Below the pieces are notes generated by a model. The model made no database searches, was not told the origin of the DNA, and worked only from the letters and a program-made list of their open reading frames with translations. A program made the position numbers and the translations under genes. From CAYRFQ01 sp964423615 (GTDB lineage Bacteria; Planctomycetota; Planctomycetia; Gemmatales; Gemmataceae): a stretch of 19,793 bases of DNA. The stretch covers positions 1 through 19,793 of the forward strand of contig CAYRFQ010000124.1 of assembly GCA_964423615.1 (NCBI GenBank), read 5' to 3'. Of the stretch, positions 1 to 8,300 are shown in pieces (within the stretch, counting starts at the first letter, position 1; the number at the start of each line of letters is the position of its first letter).

Positions 1-108
1 CGGGAAAACTCGCCCAAGCTTTACGGCCTTGATCATTACCGAGTTTGGTATGCAAAACTTATAAGACCAGTGTTTGTCACGATGACAAGTACTGACACTT
101 CGACTTAG
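1..108 (+). CDS. C-terminal end of an unrecognised upstream protein (partial)
   Basis: The first frame is open from the window edge to a TAG at 106-108 and encodes 35 residues, including NSPKLYGLDHYRVWYAKL. The aromatic-rich, well-mixed composition looks like a real protein end rather than random translation, and the sequence after the stop turns AT-rich and non-coding. I do not recognise the family, and the stretch is too short to exclude chance. No domain or function can be given. Confidence 0.35.
   Translation, partial: RENSPKLYGLDHYRVWYAKLIRPVFVTMTSTDTST
74..88. repeat. Short perfect inverted repeat TTGTCA-cga-TGACAA
   Basis: Two 6-base arms separated by 3 bases form a dyad that could bind a dimeric regulator. 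It overlaps the end of the putative upstream reading frame, so it may be coincidental. No second copy was found near other promoters in the window. Confidence 0.2.
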
Positions 109-398
109 TAGTTGAATAGGTTTTTTTTGATAATTCACAGCAGTGTTTAACCTGAGGAAAACGATTTTTAGATGTCTTTGGAGGGTAAAACTGATTAGAT
201 GATAATTTTGAAATGGGTAGATGCTCAATGCAACTCATGAAATATGGAAAAACAAGAAAATATCGAAATTAGCGTAAAGTTGGTTTGGGAGTTTTCGTGA
301 CAGGGATCTCCCCGCGACACCGAAGAGAGAGGATTAAGAAAGCTCTGTTCTTCATTATCCTTTCTTGAACCTTCCACCTTTCCAGATTACATTCAAAC
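109..398. other. AT-rich intergenic leader before the sensor kinase
   Basis: No credible gene was seen here. The stretch is AT-rich with a run of T at 121-128. GATAAT at 201-206 could be a -10 box, with TTGGAG 17 bases upstream at 178-183 as a poor -35. An imperfect hairpin lies at 330-361. The region probably holds the upstream gene's 3' end and the promoter of the histidine kinase gene, but no element is firmly supported. Confidence 0.4.
330..361 (+). promoter_or_regulatory. Imperfect hairpin in the leader of the sensor kinase
   Basis: AGGAT at 330-334 pairs with ATCCT at 357-361, and AAGAA at 336-340 pairs with TTCTT at 348-352, around the loop AGCTCTG. A pyrimidine-rich tail (TTTCTTG) follows. 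It could be a weak terminator for an upstream transcript or a leader structure for the kinase mRNA. Sequence evidence is limited to the pairing. Confidence 0.25.
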
Positions 399-3300
399 TT
401 GTCCAATAGCGTAGCTGTTGGGCCGAGGCACGACGCCCAGCGTGGTGGGCTGGATAGTACATTACTTTGCCCGGACGTTTTCTGTCGAGGTGTTGCCTTG
501 AAACCTCCCCAAGATTCCTCCGACTCGGGCGTTTGGAGACGGAACCTGGCCCAGTGGTCGCGAGCCCTTTTCGAAGGGATTGACGATGCCGTGTTTGTCC
601 ACGACCTTCGTGGACGGATTGTCGATGCCAATCCTGCAGCGTGTCGTCGACTGGGGTACTCCCGTGAAGAGCTTCTGAAGCTCTACACCTCTGCTGTAGA
701 AGGGCCGGATTTTGCCAGAACCTTCGAACAGCGACTCGAACGCCAAATGGTCGAAGGTCAGCTCCGATGTGAAGGCACCCACCGAACGAAAGATGGCAGA
801 ACCATCCTTGTGGACATCAATTCCTCGGCCATCGATTACAACGGCCGACCATGTATCTTGCTCGTAATGCGAGACATCACGACCCAGAAGAAGGCCGAAC
901 TCACTCTTGTCAAACAAAAGGAATTGCTGAGGTCGATTCTCGAGAACATGGGAGATGGCGTCGTTGTGGTAGGGGCCCCCGATGCCGACGGGAACTCGAA
1001 TCTGCTCATTTGCACGCCTATTGCTCAACGGTTGTTTGGCCTCCGGACTCGTGTATCCCCACAGGCGGGCGACGGACTCGTTTGGCCCCCAGAGGCCAAG
1101 ATGTTCCTTGCCGACCAAGTCACACCCTTTCCGCCTCGCCAATATCCTTGGATCCGCGTCTTGCAGGGCAAGCATATCACCGACGTGGAAATGTTTGTCC
1201 GTCCAAACGATGCTGACCACGGCCACTGGCTAAGTATCACAGCGAGGCCTTTGCTGTCGCATGGCTCCCCCGTTGGGTCTCGGGACCAGGCCCAGAGGGG
1301 CCCGGACACGAAAGAGGCGAACGATCGGGTTCGTGGTGGGGTTCTCGTTTGCCGAGACATCACGGAGCAAAAGCAAGCCGAGCGTCGACAGGAGATTCAA
1401 TCCGCACTCGCTCGGGTTTTGACCAGCGCCAAGCCGACCGACAGTCTTGGTCAACTCATACTCAAGGCTGTTTGTGATGGCTTAAATTGGGACATCGCGA
1501 TCCTCTGGGTTGTTGATCCAATGGTCGGAAGTTTTTGTGAGGACCTGTCGGACCTAAAACGACCAACAGATCCCAGGAGTGTTTCCGAGGAATCTCCACA
1601 CAGCGCTGTCCTCTCCAGACAGGACCGACCAGAAGAGGCCAGGCTCAAGCCAAGCACTATGTTCAGCCGACCCGAGCTCGTTGTTCCCAACCTTATTCGC
1701 TTTGTGAGCCAAACGACCTATGCCCGCGGCGAGGGATTGGTCGGAAAGGTTTGGGAAAATGCGGCTCCCGTCTGGCGCTGTGGGATCGCCGAGGAATCGG
1801 CCTTCTCTTACTTCGTTGGTGACATCAAAGAGACGGGGTTGCAGATGGTCTTCCTGTTTCCTCTTTGGAGTAGTGGTTCAATAACCGGTGTCGTCCAAGC
1901 CTTCAGCCGAAATAACGAGACGCCCAAGGACGAACTGTTGCGGTTGGTCGGTTCGTTGAGTAGCCAAATCGGACAATTGCTCGAGCGACAGCGCGTCGAA
2001 AATGCCCTTCGTGAGTCCCAAACGTTTTATCATTCTCTTGTGGAAAGCCTGCCCCAAAACCTGCTCCGCAAAGACCGTAACGGCCGTTTGACTTTTTGTA
2101 ACCAAAGGTACTGCAATCTGCTCGGAAAGACTTTGGATGAACTCAAAGGGAAAACGGACTTTGATCTCTTCCCGGAACGCCTCGCTGCGAAATATCATGC
2201 CGACGATTTGCAGGTGATGAAGACTGGCCAGCCACTCGAAGTCGTCGAGGAGCACGAACCTGGTGACGGAACCACGATGTTCGTCCAAGTCATCAAGACT
2301 CCCATCCAAGATGAAAAGGGCAGGATAATTGGCATTCAGGGGTTGTTCTGGGACGTAACCGAAAGGATCCGGGCTCAACGCGCCTTGGCGGATTCGGAGA
2401 GGAAGTACAGACAATTAACAGAGGCCACTCAAGACGCCATCATCTTGACCGACTCTAATGCCAAGATTACCCTCTTCAATCCTGCTGCGGAACACATGTT
2501 TGGATACTCCGAGGAGGAGATTAGTGGTCAACCTTTCGAAGCGCTGTTCCCTGAGACTTTAGCGAATGCGAACCGAAGTGTCCTTGACCTCTTGTCCCAC
2601 TCGAATGACTCTACAACTGTCGACCAATCTTCGGCCTTGTTTCCCGAAAATCCCCTGGCGGAGACAGATCCCGAGACGACCGAGAAGGGCCAACAGAGAA
2701 CCAGGCTCCCGCCTCAGGGCCGCCGGAATCCGGCGACTAGTGGAAAGCCCGTGGAACTCTACGGTTTGAGAAAGGACGGAACCAAATTTCCAGTTGAAAT
2801 GGTCCTGACCGTGCTGACCGATGCCGAAGACGAGTCGCGGGTTTCCGAGAGTTTTCGCGACGGACAGCCGATGCTTCGGGCAGGTGTATCGCGAAAACCC
2901 GCAGATCCTTCTGGTCGGGCTTCCTCCGACAGGTCGTCGCAAGACCTTCCCGACCCAAGGTCGGACCAAAACCAAAGCACTCCGATCCAGGGGTCGTTTC
3001 GATTCTTGGCGGCCTTGCGGGACATGACAGAACGAAATCGCCTTCGGTCGATCCTCATCCAGAACGAAAAACTCGCTTCGATCGGTCTTCTTTCAGCGGG
3101 AGTCGCCCACGAAATTAACAATCCGATTGCTTTCGTGAGCAGCAACATTGCTGTTTTGCAAAGAGATCTCAAGGGGGTAATGGAAATCTTCGAGCATTAC
3201 CAACGCCACGACGACGAGTTCGCGAAGATGGCTCCCGAGACAGCGGAAGCCATAGCTGAGTTGGCCGAAGAGATCGACCTGGCTTATATTCAGGAAACGC

Positions 3301-3857
3301 TGCCACGTTTGCTCGATCGAACTCGCGATGGAGTCGACCGCGTTTCCCGTATCGTGAATAGCCTTCGAGGGTTGGCTCGCACGGGTGGCCCTGAACGCGA
3401 TTCGGTCGCCCTCCCAGAGTTGATCAACCAAAGCCTGGAGATCATTCGCAACCGCGCCAAGCGAAGCAACATCGAAATCGTTTGCGACTATGACCCCGTT
3501 CCGATCGTCTCGTGTGTGCCGTCACAGCTGAATCAAGTTTTGCTGAACTTGTTTGTTAACGCCGTTCAGGCCATGGAACAGGTTTCCAGCGAACGACCTA
3601 ACAGCTTGAAAATCATGGTTCGGCGTCTCAATGGAGAAATGTTGGTGCAAATTTCCGATACAGGTTGTGGGATTGCCGAAGCCCACCTTCCGAAGGTGTT
3701 TGACCCCTTTTTTACCACCAAGGAGGTCGGAGAAGGAACAGGCCTGGGTTTGTCCATTACCCACAACATCATCTCTGCTCATGGCGGACGAGTCGAAGTC
3801 GATAGCGCCTTTGGGGAAGGAACGACGTTTCGGATATACTTACCAGTCGACTCTTAG
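399..3857 (+). CDS. Multi-PAS/GAF sensor histidine kinase
   Basis: Soluble sensor kinase of two-component signalling, 1152 residues from the TTG at 399. I read PAS1 at about 56-165, a PAS-like unit at 175-320 ending in CRDITEQKQAE, GAF at 334-531, PAS at 536-655 and PAS at 661-875, then HisKA with phospho-acceptor His904 (GVAHEINNP). The HATPase domain has the N-box NLFVNAVQAM (Asn1054), DTGCGIAE (from Asp1087), FDPFFTTK and GEGTGLGLSIT. No membrane helix or signal peptide is visible, so it should sense a cytoplasmic cue. There is no receiver domain and no response regulator nearby, so it is an orphan kinase here. The start is uncertain: TTG at 399 has no clear ribosome site, whereas in-frame TTG at 498 has GAGG at 487-490 and would remove 33 residues lying before PAS1. 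Several sensor domains carry long polar insertions in loops. Confidence 0.93.
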   Translation: MSNSVAVGPRHDAQRGGLDSTLLCPDVFCRGVALKPPQDSSDSGVWRRNLAQWSRALFEGIDDAVFVHDLRGRIVDANPAACRRLGYSREELLKLYTSAVEGPDFARTFEQRLERQMVEGQLRCEGTHRTKDGRTILVDINSSAIDYNGRPCILLVMRDITTQKKAELTLVKQKELLRSILENMGDGVVVVGAPDADGNSNLLICTPIAQRLFGLRTRVSPQAGDGLVWPPEAKMFLADQVTPFPPRQYPWIRVLQGKHITDVEMFVRPNDADHGHWLSITARPLLSHGSPVGSRDQAQRGPDTKEANDRVRGGVLVCRDITEQKQAERRQEIQSALARVLTSAKPTDSLGQLILKAVCDGLNWDIAILWVVDPMVGSFCEDLSDLKRPTDPRSVSEESPHSAVLSRQDRPEEARLKPSTMFSRPELVVPNLIRFVSQTTYARGEGLVGKVWENAAPVWRCGIAEESAFSYFVGDIKETGLQMVFLFPLWSSGSITGVVQAFSRNNETPKDELLRLVGSLSSQIGQLLERQRVENALRESQTFYHSLVESLPQNLLRKDRNGRLTFCNQRYCNLLGKTLDELKGKTDFDLFPERLAAKYHADDLQVMKTGQPLEVVEEHEPGDGTTMFVQVIKTPIQDEKGRIIGIQGLFWDVTERIRAQRALADSERKYRQLTEATQDAIILTDSNAKITLFNPAAEHMFGYSEEEISGQPFEALFPETLANANRSVLDLLSHSNDSTTVDQSSALFPENPLAETDPETTEKGQQRTRLPPQGRRNPATSGKPVELYGLRKDGTKFPVEMVLTVLTDAEDESRVSESFRDGQPMLRAGVSRKPADPSGRASSDRSSQDLPDPRSDQNQSTPIQGSFRFLAALRDMTERNRLRSILIQNEKLASIGLLSAGVAHEINNPIAFVSSNIAVLQRDLKGVMEIFEHYQRHDDEFAKMAPETAEAIAELAEEIDLAYIQETLPRLLDRTRDGVDRVSRIVNSLRGLARTGGPERDSVALPELINQSLEIIRNRAKRSNIEIVCDYDPVPIVSCVPSQLNQVLLNLFVNAVQAMEQVSSERPNSLKIMVRRLNGEMLVQISDTGCGIAEAHLPKVFDPFFTTKEVGEGTGLGLSITHNIISAHGGRVEVDSAFGEGTTFRIYLPVDS

Positions 3858-3955
3858 GGAACCGAAGAGGCGAACACTGAATGGAAGCAAAGTCAGGTCT
3901 GTTCTCCGTTCCCTGTTCTTCCTGTCCGGTTCGCACTCAAGAGGATTTTCTCACG

Positions 3956-5110
3956 ATGTCCAAAGCTCTGCTCAATGAATTGTTCGACGAATGGCTCGAC
4001 TACTACGATCGGGGAGAGCTTTGGTCTCCCGAAGAACTTTGCGACGACTACCCCGAACTGATCGAGCCACTCCGGGCACGGATCGAGTTCTGGCTTGACA
4101 TGCACGCGCCCAAGCGAATTTCTCTTCCACCACCGCGAGAGCGTCGCCATCGGCAAGGTGACGATTGGCGTTATCCCGATGAAGAGGATCCTCGTAGAGG
4201 GTCTAGGGACCGTCGCAGACGCCCTCCAGCCCGTTATCCGGAAGATGACGATTATTCTCCGCCTCCTCGAGATGCCATTGCTGAGGCTCCCCGGCCTCCA
4301 CGCCCCCTCCGGCGCTATGACGAAGACGATCTTGTCCCACCGCCCATTGCGAAAAAGCCGTTGAAGAAATCGTCCAACGCTCTTGTTGTTGTTTTGGTGC
4401 TGGTGGGCGTTGTCGTTGTGATCTCCGCCATCATTGTCGCCTGGTTGGTCTTCTCTGGTGCTGGGTACGGAAAGAAGGTCGACGTCGGGCTTTGGGAGGT
4501 ATACTACAAGGACGGAGCAGACCAAGGAGAAGCTCGGCGGCTTGGCGAGTACCTGCGGAGAAACGTAGCTCAAGGGACCAATCGAAGGACAGTTCAGTTA
4601 GTGAAGATCGACAACACTTATCGCGTGCGGATCGTTATCTCGGCCCAGGGAGTTCACGACCCAAAGATCCAACAATCTTGGAGAGCCACGGGGGCAGACG
4701 TCAAGTCACAAGTTTTCCAGAACCAACCCTTGGAAGTCCACCTATGCGACCGAAATCTTGAGACCAAGAAGGTTCTCAATCCGTACCTGACTGAGACCTT
4801 AAAAAATGTAACCATCTTTTACGATCTACCCATCGAAAAAGAACAGGCACGAAAAGTCGGAAATTTCCTGATCGAGACTTATGGCTACGGCGACAAGCAG
4901 GAAAGGTCCGACATGATCGTCCAGAAGGCGGGAGCACGCAACAAGGTCACTCTGGTGGTTGCCAAAAAATTTCAGGTCACTCCTAAGTTGGAGCGAACCT
5001 ACCGAGGGGTGGCAACGACACTCTCGCAGAAAATATTCGCCCGAGAACCCGTAGTCGTCGAACTCATCCACAGGGACTACACGCGGGCCGGTTCGTTCAC
5101 GTCGAGGTAG
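3956..5110 (+). CDS. Single-pass membrane protein: kinase-type N-terminal adaptor, linker, duplicated outer domain
   Basis: Predicted membrane protein of 384 residues. Residues 1-48 contain ELWSPEELCDDYPELIEPLR, which resembles the short segment preceding the catalytic domain in many planctomycete Ser/Thr kinases, but no kinase follows. Residues 50-140 are a Pro/Arg/Asp-rich, probably disordered linker. KKPLKKSS precedes a strongly hydrophobic helix at about 142-166, so the C-terminus should lie outside the cytoplasm. That outer part contains two related units, about 174-268 and 283-376, each with a YY/FY-D start, an E-AR+-G-[YF]L helix, a central strand pair and a closing PLEVHL or PVVVEL strand. 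ATG at 3956 with AAGAGGA upstream matches the adaptor start; in-frame ATG at 3881 would add 25 residues. It lies about 100 bases after the histidine kinase and may be co-transcribed. Function is unknown; a scaffold or sensor role is inference. Confidence 0.85.
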   Translation: MSKALLNELFDEWLDYYDRGELWSPEELCDDYPELIEPLRARIEFWLDMHAPKRISLPPPRERRHRQGDDWRYPDEEDPRRGSRDRRRRPPARYPEDDDYSPPPRDAIAEAPRPPRPLRRYDEDDLVPPPIAKKPLKKSSNALVVVLVLVGVVVVISAIIVAWLVFSGAGYGKKVDVGLWEVYYKDGADQGEARRLGEYLRRNVAQGTNRRTVQLVKIDNTYRVRIVISAQGVHDPKIQQSWRATGADVKSQVFQNQPLEVHLCDRNLETKKVLNPYLTETLKNVTIFYDLPIEKEQARKVGNFLIETYGYGDKQERSDMIVQKAGARNKVTLVVAKKFQVTPKLERTYRGVATTLSQKIFAREPVVVELIHRDYTRAGSFTSR

Positions 5111-5348
5111 AGCGCCAACAACGGCAGACCGCATTCGGGTTCGTTCTTCGAACGGATAAAGGCGTGTCGCTTTCGGTATGGTGCGATCTAAGAAGTCGTT
5201 TGCCTTTTGGTAACTCGTTCACCACTATCGTTGTTTTTCGGTTTTTTGCTGCTCCTTTTGTGGTGGTTGAGAGCAGTTCCTGGTGTGCAGTCTTGGGCCG
5301 CGAAAGACGACTCCCATTTATCAATGGCCCTCAACTCTTGTTTCATGG
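5111..5348. other. Convergent intergenic region with a hairpin
   Basis: The region lies between two converging genes. CTGCTC at 5249-5254 pairs with GAGCAG at 5271-5276 across a 16-base loop. A smaller stem, CGTTC-TTC-GAACG, sits at 5142-5154. Either could help end transcription, but neither carries the classical T-run on the expected side. Short open frames here have no ribosome binding sites and overlap the LRR gene. Confidence 0.35.
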
Positions 5349-8300
5349 CTATCTTGCTCCATAGACACCAACGTTTGGCAAATAACTTCGCAGGTCCCTC
5401 ACTCCCTCTCTCGTGACAGAAGCCTGATTGACGTTGAGGGTGTTCAACTCCTTCATGTGGATGAGGTGTTCGAGTCCTGCATCCGTGATTTTTGTTTGGT
5501 TGAGGGTCAGTGTCTGTAGCCTTGTGAGGTTCTTGAGATTGACCAGACCGTCGTCGGTGATGTTTGTTTGGGTCAAGTTGAGGCTTGTGATTTGCGATTG
5601 GGACGCCAGATGTTCCAATCCATCGTTGGTGATGTTCCACTTCTGCAGGTTGACGTAGGACATCGGTGCGACGGCCGCCAAGTAGTTTTTTAGTCCCTCA
5701 TTGGTCCGGGCGTTGAAGGGGATCAGAAGCGTTTGAATCTTGTTCCCGGTGAGGTGTTGAAGTCCGCTCGCAGTTACACTTGTTCGGTCAAGGTCGAGGG
5801 ACCTGAGCTGTTTGAGCTTCGACAGATGTTTTAGACCGTCGTCCGATACGTTGGTTCCGGTCAGGTACAAGTGGTTCAAACGCGGGAGCCGAGCGACGGA
5901 CTGCAGCGAGTCGTCGGTAATCGAAGAGTAGTCCAAAACCAACGTGACGATCTGTTGTTCTTTTTTGAGGTGCTTGAATCCGTTTTTGCTCAAACGCCAA
6001 CCCGACAGATCCACAACACTTGGGGAGTTCAATGCGGCGAGATAATGGGGTAATCCTTCATCGGTCTGGGCTTGGACAGGGATGGTTAAGGATCGCAGTT
6101 TTCGGCCTGCCAGCGACTGAAGTCCTTTCGCGGTGACCCTTGTTTGTTGAAGGTACAACCCGTTGAGACGCTTCATTTTGGAGAGATGTTGGAGTCCTGC
6201 ATCACCGACTTCGGTGTTGTTGAGAGACAGTTTCTCGAGGCTGGTTAAGTCGGCGAGGTTGGCGAGTCCATTGTTGTTGATCTGGATGTTGTCGAGGTAG
6301 AGTTCTCTTGGCCGCACTTTCGCCACATGCTTGAGGCTGTCCCCATCGATCCGCCAACTAGATAACCGCAGCGCAACACCCGGATTGATGACTTGTAGAA
6401 AGTACTTCAACCCCAAATCGGTTCTGGCTGCGAGCGGAATCGTTAAGGACGTCAAGCGTAACCCGTTGAGCTTCTCTAAGCCAGAAGCCGTTATCTGGGT
6501 GTTGTCCAGGTGCAGGGTTCTCAACCGTTTGAGCTTCGAGATGTGGCTTAGTCCTTCGTCACTAATTCGAGTGAAATCGAGGGATAGCGATGTCAGGTTT
6601 TTTAACTCGGCCACGTTGGCAAGTCCTTCGTCAGTGACATTCGTCCTTTGGAGGTTCAAAGCGTGTAGCTGCTTTAGCTTGGCGATGTGCTCCAGACCGG
6701 CGTCCGTAATGTTCAAGTTGGTCAGCACAAGTGTTTGTAGTTGGTCTTGGTCGGCCAGTAGTTTAAGTCCGTTGTCTCCGACTTTCCAGGTCGATAAATT
6801 TAGGTAGCTCACCGGTCGAACGGCTTGGAGATATCTCTCGAGGCCCTTTTCCGTGCAAAGCTGATTGGGGATCGTCAGGTATTTGAGGTCGAGTCCTTTC
6901 AACACCCTCAATCCCTCCGTGGAGATTTTCCAGTAGGACAACGAAAGCGAAGTTGGTTGGTCCAAGAGGGCAACGAAATTCTTGAGTCCCAGGTCTGTTT
7001 CCGCCGCGAAGGGGACGGTGAGACCTTTCAGTTTAAGGCCTTTGAGGAGGGCCAAACCTCGATCCGTGACTTTGGTTTCGGACAGGTACAGTTGCTCAAG
7101 GTCTTTGAGTTTGGCAATTTGGAGTAGCCCGACATCCGAGACTTCAGTCCGATACAGATTTAAAGACCTCAACTTGGAAAGGTGGCCTACGTGAATCAGT
7201 CCTTGGGAAGTCACTTTCGTCCCAGATAAAGTCAGTGTGCGCAACTCCTTCAGGGATTTCAAGTGTGAGAGTCCAACATGGCTCACGCGTGTCTCGCTTA
7301 GATTCAAATGCTGGAGTTGCTGTAACTTTGCTATTTCTTTTAGGGCGGCATCTTTAATGTTGGTTTTTGAGAGATTTAAGGTTTTTAGGTTCTTCAATCC
7401 GGTAAGGAAATTCACTCCCGAGTCGGTCACTCTGGTGTTGTTAAGGGAGAGATATCGCAGTTGTTGCTGGTTGGCCAGAGGCTGTAGACTGGCATCCTTC
7501 AACGCCCATTTCGTAAAAGTCAGCGACATCGGAGGTTGGATAGCGTTTAGATAGTGCTTCAGACCGGTTTCTGTGCGAGCTCCAACTGGGATCGATAACC
7601 GGGCGAGGTTCATGCCCTTCAAGTGTTGTAAACCTCGATCGGTCACTGCGGTCCCGTTAAGCTCGAGCTCGCTCAGGTTCGGAAATTGAGAGACGTTTTT
7701 GATACCGGTGTCGGTCACACGTGTTTGAAAGAGTTTCAGTTGCTCCAATTTTCGTAGGTTCGTGAGTTGCTTTAATCCGGAGTCCGTCAGCCCTGTTCCA
7801 CCCAAATCGAGTATTCTGAGTTTTTCCAGGCGGCCAAGCACCTGGATTCCCTCGTCGGAGATTTGTCGATTTCCGACTGCGAACGATTCGAGTTGCTTTT
7901 GCGTGCTCAGGAACTTCATGCCGGAGTCCGTTAAGTTCCACCCGATAAGATTGAGGGCCTTTTGTGGGGCCATGGCGGCGAGATAATGTTTGAGTCCCTC
8001 GTCTGTTTTCGCGCCGTATGGTAAGGAAAGATAACTCAACTGAGAGCCAGCCAACGCCTCGAGCCCACTTCCTGTTATCTGAGTCTGATTGAGGTACAGT
8101 TTGTCGAGACGTTTCAGCTTTCGGACTGACTTGAGGGCCTCGTCCGTGATTTGCGTTTTTTCAAGATCGAGGACCCGAAGGTCGTTGAGTGTTGCTAGTC
8201 GTTGAATTCCTTGGTCGTTGACACGCACGTTATTCAAGTAGAGTTCCTGCAGGTTGGGGAGTTGTTGCAATTGAGCCACACCAGTATCGGTGATCCCTGT

